A DNA stretch of 64,000 bases from Thermocrinis albus DSM 14484 (GTDB lineage: Bacteria > Aquificota > Aquificia > Aquificales > Aquificaceae). This document shows, in pieces, positions 29,103 to 37,334 of this stretch. The translations under genes were made by a program, and so were the position numbers. How positions within the stretch are numbered: the stretch's first letter is position 1; the number at the start of each line of letters is the position of its first letter. The DNA lies in assembly GCF_000025605.1 (NCBI RefSeq), contig NC_013894.1, positions 853,529-917,528 on the forward strand, read 5' to 3'. The notes below the pieces were generated by a model. The model saw only the letters and a program-made list of their open reading frames with translations, did no database searches and was not told the DNA's origin.

Positions 29103-29830
29103 ACAGGAGAAAAAAGTGTCCAGAAGAGGTTTCGGAAAGGTGGGCTATACCTTATGCCGACTTCCTTACGCTACTTCTGTGTCTCTTCATAGCCCTGTTT
29201 GCGATGGCACAGGCGGGTAAACAGGCGGCTCTCGAATACGCTCAGGCCTTTGCACGTGCTTTCGGCATGAGACTGGTTCCCTACCAAGAAACACTACCCC
29301 GTCAGATACTACCCCAACCTGTCCCTCCCAAGGTTAGACCCACGGAGAAGGGCCAGAAGATCTTAAAACAGATAATGGAGTTGGAAAAAACACTTAAAAC
29401 CATAGGGTTGGAAGGTAAGCTGAAGGTGGCTTACGAAGCTATAGGTATAAGACTTATCCTCCAGGAAAGGCTTCTCTTTGATTCGGGAAGTGCCGACATC
29501 AAACCCCAGTTTTACCCCATACTGGATAAGATAGCAGAACTTCTCAACAGTATTCCCAACCCAGTGGAAGTAGAAGGACACACGGATAACATACCTATAT
29601 CCACAGGCAGATTCCCCTCCAACTGGGAACTCTCTACAGCCAGAGCATCCTCTGTGGTTAGATACTTTATAGCCAAAGGTGTCTCCCCAGATAGACTCAA
29701 AGCATCGGGATACGCCGACACGAGACCTATAGCCTCTAACGCTACACCTGAAGGTAGGGAACAGAACAGGAGAGTGGAGATAGTTATTATTAACATTAAG
29801 GGATACGAACTGACGGAACCGGCACCGTGA
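29099..29830 (+). CDS. motB: flagellar motor stator protein MotB
   Basis: 243 aa. A single membrane helix follows the conserved WAIPYADFLTLLLCLFIALF, with the proton-accepting Asp at residue 21, a plug/linker, and then the C-terminal OmpA-like peptidoglycan-binding domain with VEGHTDNIPIS. Partner of MotA directly upstream. It also overlaps tsaE by 4 bases. Confidence 0.94.
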   Translation: MNRRKKCPEEVSERWAIPYADFLTLLLCLFIALFAMAQAGKQAALEYAQAFARAFGMRLVPYQETLPRQILPQPVPPKVRPTEKGQKILKQIMELEKTLKTIGLEGKLKVAYEAIGIRLILQERLLFDSGSADIKPQFYPILDKIAELLNSIPNPVEVEGHTDNIPISTGRFPSNWELSTARASSVVRYFIAKGVSPDRLKASGYADTRPIASNATPEGREQNRRVEIVIINIKGYELTEPAP

Positions 29831-30252
29831 AGATGAAGGGTGTTTTTGTCAGTAGAACAGAGGAGGATACCAAAAGGATAGCGGGAGAGCTGGCGAAACA
29901 TCTGAAGGGTAACGAGGTGATATGTTTGGTAGGTGATCTGGGAGCCGGGAAGACCACCTTTGTAAAGGGCCTGGCGGAGGCTATGGGCATACGGGAAGGT
30001 TATCAGGTGAGGAGTCCCACCTTCAGTCTCATCCATCAGTATCCCACCACCCAAGGGAACATCTTTCACGTGGATCTTTACAGAGTAGACTACCTGGATC
30101 TGGAGGAAGTGTTGGGAGAAGGACTTGTGGTGATAGAATGGCCAAAGGACATGAGTATATGTCAGATAGTGGTGGAGATAACAGAAGAGGGACACGAAAG
30201 ACTCATAAAGATCTATACTAATAATCATGTTCAGGAAGGTTCTGATAGCTAA
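29827..30252 (+). CDS. tsaE: tRNA threonylcarbamoyladenosine synthesis ATPase TsaE
   Basis: 141 aa. Walker A GDLGAGKTTF is at residues 36-45, SPTFSLIHQY near 65 and the HVDLYRV Walker-B-like block near 80. It works with TsaB and TsaD to make t6A37 in tRNAs that read ANN codons. Coupled to motB by ATGA. The pycA gene starts inside its last 26 bases. Confidence 0.93.
   Translation: MKMKGVFVSRTEEDTKRIAGELAKHLKGNEVICLVGDLGAGKTTFVKGLAEAMGIREGYQVRSPTFSLIHQYPTTQGNIFHVDLYRVDYLDLEEVLGEGLVVIEWPKDMSICQIVVEITEEGHERLIKIYTNNHVQEGSDS
30214..30226 (+). promoter_or_regulatory. possible -10 of pycA, predicted leaderless
   Basis: TATACT at 30214-30219 ends 7 bases before the ATG at 30227. It lies inside tsaE, has no clear -35, and is weaker than the other cases. 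Confidence 0.35.
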
Positions 30253-31654
30253 CAGAGGAGAGGTGGCCGTTAGGATAATAAGGGCCTGTGAGGAACTGGG
30301 TATAAAGACGGTGGCCATATACTCGGAGGTAGACACAAGATCTCTTCACGTAAAGAAAGCAGACGAGGCCTACCTTATTCCGGGTGATCCCATAAGAGCC
30401 TATCTGGATTACGTAAGAATAGTGGATCTTGCTAAGTCGGTGGGTGCAGATGCCATACATCCGGGTTACGGTTTTTTGGCGGAGAACGCAGACTTCGCCC
30501 GTTACTGCCAAAAGAGGGGTATCGTTTTCATAGGTCCTAAGCCGGAACATATAGAACTCTTCGGAGACAAAGTAAAAGCCAAACAGATGATGCAGAAGCT
30601 GGGTATACCCACCATACCTGGCTCACCGGAACCTTTGAGGAACTACGAAGACGCTCTGCATTACGCACGGGAGATAGGTTTTCCCGTCATTCTAAAATCC
30701 GCCTTCGGTGGTGGTGGTAGGGGTATGAGGGTGGTAAGAACGCCCGAGGAACTTCCTCACCTCTTTGAATCCGCTTACAGGGAGGCGGAGACCTTTTTCG
30801 GTAAAGGTGACCTCTTTCTGGAAAAGTATCTGGACGATCCCAAACATATAGAGGTGCAGATACTAGGAGACAAGTACGGAAACGTGGTACACCTAGGAGA
30901 GAGGGATTGTTCCATACAGAGAAAGCATCAGAAGATTATCGAAATAACACCCTGTCCTGTATTACCCCCTTCTATAAGAAACAAGATGCTGGGACTCAGT
31001 GTGAGGGCCATGATGCAGGTGGGATACGAGAGTGCAGGGACTCTGGAGTTTTTAGTGGATCTGAAGACGGGAGAGTTTTACTTTATAGAGATGAACACAC
31101 GCCTTCAAGTGGAACACACCATCACCGAGATGGTGACGGGTATAGACATAGTGGAGACAATGATACGTATAGCGATGGGTGAACCTCTTCCTTTCATGCA
31201 GAACGACATAACCTTTAGGGGATGTGCCATAGAGTTTAGGATAAATGCAGAAGATCCGAGGAAGAACTTTGCGCCCGCACCGGGTAAGATAACAGCCTAT
31301 TACTCTCCCGGTGGACCGGGTATAAGGATGGATGCAGGTGTGTATAAAGATTACGTCATTCCTCCCTATTACGATTCTATGATAGCTAAGATGAGCGTGT
31401 GGGCCTTAAGCTGGGAAAGAGCTGTGGCTAGGGCCAGGAGGGCCATAGACGAGTTTGTGGTGAGGGGTGTTCCTACCAACATACCTTTACACCGTCAGGT
31501 GGTCAGGGACCCCGATTTTATAAGTGGTTACTTTGGTATAAGGTTCTTGGAGAAAAAACTACCCACCTACCAGTTTGAGATAGAAGGAGAAATAGATCCA
31601 GAAAGCTTAGCGTTGGCTGCATCCGCAGCTATAGCGGCCTATTACGGACTGTAG
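30227..31654 (+). CDS. pycA: biotin carboxylase subunit (pyruvate carboxylase subunit A type)
   Basis: 475 aa. ATP-grasp enzyme that carboxylates biotin: IANRGEVAVRIIRA at the N-terminus, GGGGRGMRVV at residues 161-170, EMNTRLQVEH near 285. The C-terminal extension ending in LEKKLP resembles two-subunit pyruvate carboxylases. Relatives in this group serve acetyl-CoA, pyruvate or 2-oxoglutarate carboxylases; my memory of the Hydrogenobacter 2-oxoglutarate carboxylase subunit differs in detail, so pyruvate is favoured. The biotinylated partner is outside the window. Confidence 0.85.
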   Translation: MFRKVLIANRGEVAVRIIRACEELGIKTVAIYSEVDTRSLHVKKADEAYLIPGDPIRAYLDYVRIVDLAKSVGADAIHPGYGFLAENADFARYCQKRGIVFIGPKPEHIELFGDKVKAKQMMQKLGIPTIPGSPEPLRNYEDALHYAREIGFPVILKSAFGGGGRGMRVVRTPEELPHLFESAYREAETFFGKGDLFLEKYLDDPKHIEVQILGDKYGNVVHLGERDCSIQRKHQKIIEITPCPVLPPSIRNKMLGLSVRAMMQVGYESAGTLEFLVDLKTGEFYFIEMNTRLQVEHTITEMVTGIDIVETMIRIAMGEPLPFMQNDITFRGCAIEFRINAEDPRKNFAPAPGKITAYYSPGGPGIRMDAGVYKDYVIPPYYDSMIAKMSVWALSWERAVARARRAIDEFVVRGVPTNIPLHRQVVRDPDFISGYFGIRFLEKKLPTYQFEIEGEIDPESLALAASAAIAAYYGL

Positions 31655-32397
31655 GTTACGGAAGCTCCCTCACTCTCCACACCGTACACACTCACCGCCT
31701 TTACCGTGTAGGTGACCCTCTGTGAAGGTAGCTCGTCTTCCCACATGTAACTGGTGGTACTACCTAAAAGTTTCCCGTTTTTGTAAACAACAAAGTGAGA
31801 GAACAGGGGATCTTTCCGATAAGACCAAAAGATATAAAGCTTGTTTCCTACAGCTCTCCAGTCAAGCCTTTCTACATCCGCCACCGGAGGGTGGGGTTTT
31901 GCCTTCACACAGAAAACACTGAGCTCCGATTCTCTGTCTTTCTCAACACCGGCCACTCCATAACACTGGGTCATATAGTCCCTGTCTATAACGAAGGGTC
32001 CGTCCAGTTTTTGGGCACTGAGGAGGTCGGGTTTCCCTTCCTTTATCTTGTAAAGAACAAAACTCCTGAACCCTTTCGGGGTTACCTTTACCTTATCAGG
32101 ATACTCCTCCGTTCTCAGCAAGGGTTTCTCTTTCAGAGCTTCCGGCACACAGAACTTCTTACCCTTTCCGTTAAGGCGCACCACACCAAAACAGAAAGCT
32201 TTCTCCTCCTCCTTAAACCAGAGATCACCCTCTTTGCTAAAGCCTTTCACCACCACCTCACCCTCTAAACTGCGTACGTAAACGGTAGAACCAAGTCTTT
32301 TGATCTCCACCTGAGGTGAAGGTAGGGGCTCAGGATCTGCCTTTACACCGCAAGAACAAAGGAAAACTAAAAGGGGAAAAAGCTTAGTCAGCCTCAA
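31642..32397 (-). CDS. predicted lipoprotein with a C-terminal fibronectin type III-like domain
   Basis: 251 aa. The signal MRLTKLFPLLVFLCSCG carries a lipobox with the cysteine near residue 16. The rest is beta-rich; the last 80 residues (RLDWRAVGNKLYIFWSYR onward to YTVKAVSVYGVESEG) look like an FN3 domain. Function is unknown. Its start overlaps the DUF3501 stop by 14 bases, and its 3' end overlaps pycA by 13 bases. Confidence 0.75.
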   Translation of the reverse strand: MRLTKLFPLLVFLCSCGVKADPEPLPSPQVEIKRLGSTVYVRSLEGEVVVKGFSKEGDLWFKEEEKAFCFGVVRLNGKGKKFCVPEALKEKPLLRTEEYPDKVKVTPKGFRSFVLYKIKEGKPDLLSAQKLDGPFVIDRDYMTQCYGVAGVEKDRESELSVFCVKAKPHPPVADVERLDWRAVGNKLYIFWSYRKDPLFSHFVVYKNGKLLGSTTSYMWEDELPSQRVTYTVKAVSVYGVESEGASVTYSP

Positions 32398-32971
32398 GGT
32401 CCTTTATGAGCTCTTCCTTCACGTTGGGGGGTATCTCCGCTATAGCCTTGTAGTTGGGATGGTTTATCTCCACCTTGACGGGCATGTTTTTAAAGTCCTC
32501 TACCTGCTCATCGGTGAGGGTCAGCTTCAGAAAGTGGACCACGGCTGCTTTACCGTACTCATAATCCTCCTTGCTGCGCTCGTCGGCAACCGCTCTAACG
32601 GTGTGCTTGTTTCCTATGTGGAAGAAAAGGTGATCATGAATGCCCACCAGCTTAGGAAGTAACTTTTTCCTCTCCTCTTCGTCCGGGATCTCTATGAACA
32701 TGGTTATGGAAAGCTGGTTTCTGTCGGGTATAAGCTCGTTGTAAACCTCTATCTCGTGCTGTATCTCCTCCTCCTTCACCATACGCTCCGCCCTTATCAT
32801 CTCCTGTATCTGAAACCACACCGTCTGTCTGTTCTCAAAGACAAGATGAACCAAGTCTCCGAGAAATAACCTCCTGTTCTTCTTCAGTTGGATAATCTCC
32901 TGCCGCTTTTCCGGCCTAACCTTTTCGTACTCGTATATGTTGAGGATTTCGTCCCTTGTGATCTTTTTCAC
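32384..32971 (-). CDS. DUF3501 family protein
   Basis: 195 aa, soluble. The order MKKITRDEILNIYEYEKVRPEKR, then FLGDLVHLVFENRQTVWFQIQEMIRAERM and PDRNQLSITMFIEI is characteristic of DUF3501. The family often occurs beside rubrerythrin and FeS oxidoreductase genes; its role is unknown, possibly oxidative stress. The start is GTG 32971, chosen because a GGGGGAG ribosome binding site lies 5 bases upstream. Confidence 0.83.
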   Translation of the reverse strand: MKKITRDEILNIYEYEKVRPEKRQEIIQLKKNRRLFLGDLVHLVFENRQTVWFQIQEMIRAERMVKEEEIQHEIEVYNELIPDRNQLSITMFIEIPDEEERKKLLPKLVGIHDHLFFHIGNKHTVRAVADERSKEDYEYGKAAVVHFLKLTLTDEQVEDFKNMPVKVEINHPNYKAIAEIPPNVKEELIKDLEAD

Positions 32972-32976
32972 AGCAA

Positions 32977-33015
32977 CTCCCCCAAAAGGATTTAAAGGGG
33001 GGAGAACCCCCCCTC
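32977..33015 (-). promoter_or_regulatory. two mutually exclusive hairpins between rubrerythrin and DUF3501
   Basis: On the minus strand a G run (33007-33013) can pair with a C run (32997-33002) to give a G/C-only hairpin followed by TTTAAATCCTTTT, a terminator-like shape. The same C run plus CT (32997-33004) can instead pair with GGGGGAG (32977-32983), which is the DUF3501 ribosome binding site. Only one can form at a time. Switching is inferred. Confidence 0.5.
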
Positions 33016-33020
33016 TTACG

Positions 33021-33455
33021 TTAGGAAGACTTAAGGCTTTCTAGAGCCTTCTGGAATCTTCCTGCGTGAGATTTCTCAGCACGGGCGAGGGTTTCAAACC
33101 ACTCAGCGATGTCATCGAAGCCTTCCTCTCTGGCTACCTTAGCAAAACCAGGGTACATTTCGGTATACTCGTAGGTTTCACCCGCTATGGCCGCCTCCAG
33201 GTTCTGCTCAATGGTACCTATGGGTTTACCAGTAGCAGGGTCTCCACCACCGTACTTTTCCAGAAACTCCAGGTGTCCGAAAGCGTGACCTGTCTCACCT
33301 TCGGCGGTCTCTCTGAAGATGTTGGCTATGTCGGGGTAACCCTCTATGTCGGCCCTACGGGCAAAGTAAAGGTACCTTCTGTTGGCCTGAGATTCCCCGG
33401 CAAAGGCATGCTTAAGGTTTTCCAAAGTCTTGGTTCCCACAAGGCTCTTACTCAT
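33021..33455 (-). CDS. rubrerythrin, short form without rubredoxin domain
   Basis: 144 aa four-helix ferritin-like diiron protein. The metal-binding helices show [46 protein letters not shown] and [15 protein letters not shown], giving the paired E/ExxH ligands. The C-terminal rubredoxin domain of classical rubrerythrin is absent, as in sulerythrin-type proteins. It reduces peroxide in oxygen-sensitive cells. Strong Shine-Dalgarno (GGAGGT) 7 bases before the ATG. Confidence 0.93.
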   Translation of the reverse strand: MSKSLVGTKTLENLKHAFAGESQANRRYLYFARRADIEGYPDIANIFRETAEGETGHAFGHLEFLEKYGGGDPATGKPIGTIEQNLEAAIAGETYEYTEMYPGFAKVAREEGFDDIAEWFETLARAEKSHAGRFQKALESLKSS

Positions 33456-33484
33456 GGCAATACCTCCTTACAGTTTTAAATAAT

Positions 33485-33513
33485 ATTATATGCAAACTTT
33501 TCTCATCTGTCAA
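33485..33513 (-). promoter_or_regulatory. consensus promoter of rubrerythrin
   Basis: On the minus strand TTGACA (33508-33513), a 17-base spacer and TATAAT (33485-33490) match the sigma-70 consensus at every position. The transcript has a normal leader of about 25 bases with a Shine-Dalgarno. The -35 lies within and just before the end of gcvPA. Confidence 0.88.
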
Positions 33514-34816
33514 GATGCATTTCTATGAGGTGGCACAGTTTATCCATCTCTTCCTTGGTCCTCTTCTCGGTGACTGCCAAAAGGAGGGTATCATCACGGA
33601 GAGGTACACCTAAAAGAAATCCCTCCTTTAGAAGAGCGTTGCGTAGTTTCATGGCCTGTGGATGTCTTAGGGGAAACTCCCACAGATGCCTACCCTTGTA
33701 CACCTCTTGAAAGCCAAGATCCAGCAGGCGTTTTTTAAGATAGAGGGCCTTAGAAAGACTCTGCAGGGCTACCTGCCGCATACCTTCCTTTCCCAGAAGG
33801 ACCATGTAGATCAAACTGGCCATAGCCATCAGATTCTGGTTGGTGCATATGTTGGAAGTAGCCCTCTCTCTCCTTATATGCTGTTCTCTTGTCTGTAGCA
33901 CCAGAAGAAATGCCCTCTTACCCTCTATGTCCTCTCCCATACCCACCAGTCTTCCCGGCATACGTCTCACATACTCCTGCTTTGTGGCAAAGAAACCTGC
34001 GTAGGGTCCTCCGTAGTTCATAAACATACCCATAGGTTGCGCTTCTCCCACCACTATGTCGGCACCCATCTGTCCCGGAGGTTTCAAGATAGCTAAGGCT
34101 ATAGGATCAGCCACAACCACAAGGGGGACTCGGTACCTTTGGGTGAGTTCCCCCACCTTTCTCAGATCTTCCACAAAACCCAAAAAGTTGGGATACTGCA
34201 ACACCACCGCGTGAGCTTCTTGGTCCTTCAAGGCATCCTCCAGCAAGTCCAGACGGGTGTATCCCTCTTCATTTACGGGGACTTGGACTATCTCGTCTCT
34301 ATAACCCATCAGGTAAGTTTCCACCACCTTACGGTAGAGGGGATGAACTCCTTCACTGATGACGACCCTCCTACCTTTACCCCTCACAGCTCTGGCCATC
34401 AGAACCGCCTCTGCCAGAGCAGAGGCACCATCGTACATACTGGCGTTGGCCACCTCCATTCCCGTAAGCTGACACACCAAAGTTTGGTACTCAAATATGG
34501 CCTGGAGGGTGCCCTGAGAAGCTTCAGGCTGATAGGGAGTGTAAGCGGTGAGGAACTCCCCCCTGTTGAGGATCTGCCATATAACGGACGGTACTATTCT
34601 GTCATAAACGCCGTACCCCGCAAAGCACACGAGAGGTTTGTTTTGTTGGGAGGTCTCTTTGAAGTACCTTCTTAACTCCTCCTCACTCATGGGAGGGGGA
34701 AGACGAGAGGGTGAGAGGAGAGAAGCGTCTATATGGGAAAAGAGATCCTCCAGCTTACTGAGCCCTAGAAGTTTTAGGATATCCTCCGTCTCTCTCTCTG
34801 AATGAGGAATGTACAT
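33503..34816 (-). CDS. gcvPA: glycine dehydrogenase (decarboxylating) subunit 1
   Basis: 437 aa, the N-terminal half of P-protein in organisms where it is split. It begins with YIPHSERETEDILKLLG and has the family blocks TAYTPYQPEASQGTLQAIFEYQTL and NASMYDGASALAEA. It works with subunit 2 (with PLP, not in the window), H, T and L proteins in glycine cleavage, or in reverse for CO2 fixation. It starts directly after gcvH. Confidence 0.94.
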   Translation of the reverse strand: MYIPHSERETEDILKLLGLSKLEDLFSHIDASLLSPSRLPPPMSEEELRRYFKETSQQNKPLVCFAGYGVYDRIVPSVIWQILNRGEFLTAYTPYQPEASQGTLQAIFEYQTLVCQLTGMEVANASMYDGASALAEAVLMARAVRGKGRRVVISEGVHPLYRKVVETYLMGYRDEIVQVPVNEEGYTRLDLLEDALKDQEAHAVVLQYPNFLGFVEDLRKVGELTQRYRVPLVVVADPIALAILKPPGQMGADIVVGEAQPMGMFMNYGGPYAGFFATKQEYVRRMPGRLVGMGEDIEGKRAFLLVLQTREQHIRRERATSNICTNQNLMAMASLIYMVLLGKEGMRQVALQSLSKALYLKKRLLDLGFQEVYKGRHLWEFPLRHPQAMKLRNALLKEGFLLGVPLRDDTLLLAVTEKRTKEEMDKLCHLIEMHLDR

Positions 34817-35341
34817 CTATCGCTCCTTCTCCTCGTAACCTAATTCTTCCTCCGGTATTGTCTCTATAGACTCCTCTATACTGGATACTTCCTCGGTGGT
34901 AGAAAGTCCCGTATCTTCTCCCTTCTCCTCTTTAACTAACTCAGCTATGTACTGGGCATACTCCTGGGCCGTCATGAGATCTTCCACCTCCAAGGAGTCC
35001 TTCAGCTCCAGTACCGCTATCCAACCCTCCTCGTAAGGAGATTCGTTTATGAGGTGGGGCTCATCCTGTAGAGCCTCGTTGACCTCCACCACAGTACCGC
35101 TGAGAGGAGCGTAGACGGGAGAAACACTTTTAACAGACTCCAGCTGAGACATGGTGTCACCACTTTCCAGTTCTTCACCTACAGAAGGGAGCTCCACGTA
35201 TACCACATCACCTAACTCTTTCTGAGCGTAGTCGGTTATACCCACCCACGCCCTGTTGCCTCGCACCAGAGCCCATTCGTGATCTTTGGTGTAGTATCTG
35301 TCACCTTTCACCAGATACTTTCCCACCATTATGTCTTCCAT
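34817..35341 (-). CDS. gcvH: glycine cleavage system H protein with acidic C-terminal extension
   Basis: 174 aa against about 127 in typical GcvH. DHEWALVRGNRAWVGITDYAQ and LESVKSVSPVYAPLSGTVVE are intact; the lipoyl lysine is Lys71. The final 45 residues are a Glu/Ser/Thr-rich tail without a match I know. The start at 35341 has AGGAGGT 7 bases upstream. Adjacent to gcvPA, so it is the probable functional partner, unlike the exported GcvH-like protein at 53574. Confidence 0.93.
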   Translation of the reverse strand: MEDIMVGKYLVKGDRYYTKDHEWALVRGNRAWVGITDYAQKELGDVVYVELPSVGEELESGDTMSQLESVKSVSPVYAPLSGTVVEVNEALQDEPHLINESPYEEGWIAVLELKDSLEVEDLMTAQEYAQYIAELVKEEKGEDTGLSTTEEVSSIEESIETIPEEELGYEEKER

Positions 35342-35344
35342 GCT

Positions 35345-35818
35345 TCAGACCTCCTGTAACATCTCATAATCTATACCATACTCGCGTTTTACTTCTTCCA
35401 TAATATGAGATAGAGAAGCGTCACCGTCCTTGTAACGTTCCATCGTTCTTATTATATAGTCTAGGTCTACCAACTTTATAAGAGCGAGGCCAGTGCACAG
35501 TATGTTCTTCTTTCCCCTCCTTATAAACTCTGCCAGTTTATGTTTGGTAAGACTTACGCCACCATCTATAAGGAGAACGGCGTTCCCTCTCAGCTTCCTC
35601 AGACCTTTGTAAGCACCGTAGATAAAAGTACCCTTGTCGTTTCTTATAAAAACCAGATCAGGGAAGATATCAAAAAAATGCTTCATCTCGCTGGTTATGG
35701 TAGCATACACACTGTCAGGCCCTATAAGCTTCTTGACAAGCTCCAGCTCCTTCTCCAGTTTGTCCTGCAGATCCACCCTTTTAAGAAGATCCGAGTAAAG
35801 GACAAAGAGAACTTTCAT
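35345..35818 (-). CDS. hypothetical protein, nucleotidyltransferase-like
   Basis: 157 aa, soluble. I do not recognise it firmly. The segment YGAYKGLRKLRGNAVLLIDGGVSLTKHKL resembles the Asp-containing loop of nucleotidyltransferase (GT-A) folds, and the DLDYIIRTMERY tail would fit their end, but the N-terminal GxGxR loop is missing. It starts 8 bases behind a TATAAT box and precedes gcvH by 3 bases, so it leads the gcvH-gcvPA unit. Confidence 0.65.
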   Translation of the reverse strand: MKVLFVLYSDLLKRVDLQDKLEKELELVKKLIGPDSVYATITSEMKHFFDIFPDLVFIRNDKGTFIYGAYKGLRKLRGNAVLLIDGGVSLTKHKLAEFIRRGKKNILCTGLALIKLVDLDYIIRTMERYKDGDASLSHIMEEVKREYGIDYEMLQEV

Positions 35819-35832
35819 ACTAGAAAATTATA
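35819..35832 (-). promoter_or_regulatory. -10 of the gcvH-gcvPA unit, predicted leaderless
   Basis: On the minus strand TATAAT (35827-35832) leaves 8 bases to the ATG at 35818. No Shine-Dalgarno is present. Confidence 0.6.
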
Positions 35833-35846
35833 AATTCTCAAGCCCA

Positions 35847-36845
35847 TCACTCTTTTCCCTTTTTCTTCTTGTTTATGTAGAGTTGTCCATCCGCCTCCTT
35901 GAAGAGGTCCATGAAGGAAGTGTGGTGCTCAGATACTTGGGCAACTCCCGGTGTTAAGCTTACGGTAAGTTCATTACCTTCTACTTTTATCCTCAACGTA
36001 CCCACCACAGCACTTAGTCTGTCTGCTATCCGTCGGGCCATTTCCAGCTCGGTACCGGGAAGAAGTACCATAAACTCATCCCCTCCCCACCTTCCTACTA
36101 TGTCCCTTGCCCTAAGGCTGGAACGGATGGCCTGCGCTACGCGCTTTAAGACTAAGTCTCCCACCGCGTGACCGAAGACGTCGTTTACACTCTTAAAGTT
36201 ATCCATATCCAGAAGTATAAGGGAGAAGACTCTGCCATCTTTTTTAAACTCCTTCCAAAGATCCTCTACGGCCCTCTCCAGTGAGCGTCTGTTAAAGAGT
36301 CCCGTGAGGGGATCCATGTTGGCCTCTGTCTGAACTTCCTGTATACGTCTCTTAAGCTCTTCTATAACCTTGTTTTGCTCCTCTATGCGTTTAAGGAAGC
36401 GCTCGTTCTGTTTTTTAAGATCCTTAACATGCATAAGTAACTCCAACAGTATTGGTGTTACGTTGTCCTCCTGTAACTTCGATAACTCTTTCTCCTTCTT
36501 CCTGGTGAACTCACTACTCTCTACAAGGGCAGACTGTAAATCTCTCACTATGGTTTCCAAAACTAAGATTGTCTTCTCAATATCGAAGGCCACTTCGCTG
36601 AAACTTTCCCTGTCACCGTATATCTTGCTGTATAAATCCATGAGCTCCTGATCGGAGAGTCTCATACCTCCCTCCAGAGCGTGGCAGAACACCAAAAACC
36701 ACCTCTCGTAATTGCGGGGCGTGGGAAGGATGTGGTTTCTTATCAGGAACTTGAGCTCCTCCCTTACGATGTCAGCAAGGAGTTTTATCTCACTCTTATC
36801 TAGGGCAAGACCTCTCCTTATCTTTTCGTAGAGTTTACACTCCAC
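35847..36845 (-). CDS. GGDEF-domain diguanylate cyclase
   Basis: 332 aa, cytosolic. The N-terminal 100 residues are helical with no known sensor signature; residues 110-172 form a likely coiled coil; the GGDEF domain runs from about 175. The active site GGDEF is at 254-258 and an inhibitory I-site RxxD at 245-248, so it should make cyclic di-GMP with product inhibition. The start is GTG 36845, 8 bases behind a -10. Divergent from nuoE. Confidence 0.9.
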   Translation of the reverse strand: MECKLYEKIRRGLALDKSEIKLLADIVREELKFLIRNHILPTPRNYERWFLVFCHALEGGMRLSDQELMDLYSKIYGDRESFSEVAFDIEKTILVLETIVRDLQSALVESSEFTRKKEKELSKLQEDNVTPILLELLMHVKDLKKQNERFLKRIEEQNKVIEELKRRIQEVQTEANMDPLTGLFNRRSLERAVEDLWKEFKKDGRVFSLILLDMDNFKSVNDVFGHAVGDLVLKRVAQAIRSSLRARDIVGRWGGDEFMVLLPGTELEMARRIADRLSAVVGTLRIKVEGNELTVSLTPGVAQVSEHHTSFMDLFKEADGQLYINKKKKGKE

Positions 36846-36869
36846 CTGTATAGATTATAATTATCCATC
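36834..36869 (+). promoter_or_regulatory. nuoE promoter, predicted leaderless
   Basis: TTTACA (36834-36839), a 16-base spacer and TATAAT (36856-36861). Eight bases remain to the nuoE ATG at 36870. The -10 boxes for both directions overlap inside ATTATAAT. Confidence 0.65.
36846..36859 (-). promoter_or_regulatory. -10 of the GGDEF gene, predicted leaderless GTG
   Basis: On the minus strand TATAAT (36854-36859) leaves 8 bases to the GTG at 36845. It shares four bases with the divergent nuoE -10. Confidence 0.55.
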
Positions 36870-37334
36870 ATGCTTCCTCAGGAGTTGTTAGAGAAACTGA
36901 GACAGCACGTCCAGTACTTTCCCAGAAGAGAACAGGCCATACTTCTGTGTCTCCACGAAGTTCAGGATTACTACGGACATATCCCCAACTTTGCGTTAGA
37001 GGAAGTAGCTAAGATCCTTCATGTTCCTCTCAATCACGTGGAGAGTGTGGTAGCCTTCTATGACATGTTTGACAGAGGCGAACCTGCCAAACACAGGATA
37101 AGGGTGTGTGTGAGTGTGGTGTGTCACTTTATGAAGAAGGATCAGCTTCTTAATGCTCTAAAGAAACATCTTGGTATAGATTTCTGGCAGGTTACCAAGG
37201 ACGGCAGGTTCAAGCTCATACCTGTTCAGTGTTTGGGAGCCTGCTCGTGCGCTCCTGTCTTTATGATAGATGAAGACACTTACCAGTTCGAAGGAGAGGA
37301 GAAATTACATGAGATCCTATCCCGTTACACCTAA
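36870..37334 (+). CDS. nuoE: NADH-quinone oxidoreductase subunit E
   Basis: 154 aa. Thioredoxin-like [2Fe-2S] protein; ligands Cys80, Cys85, Cys121 and Cys125 (CVSVVC and CLGAC) are all present. It belongs to the NADH-oxidising module of complex I, or to related NAD-linked hydrogenase or formate dehydrogenase modules. Only nuoE and nuoF lie here; the remaining nuo genes are outside. Confidence 0.93.
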   Translation: MLPQELLEKLRQHVQYFPRREQAILLCLHEVQDYYGHIPNFALEEVAKILHVPLNHVESVVAFYDMFDRGEPAKHRIRVCVSVVCHFMKKDQLLNALKKHLGIDFWQVTKDGRFKLIPVQCLGACSCAPVFMIDEDTYQFEGEEKLHEILSRYT

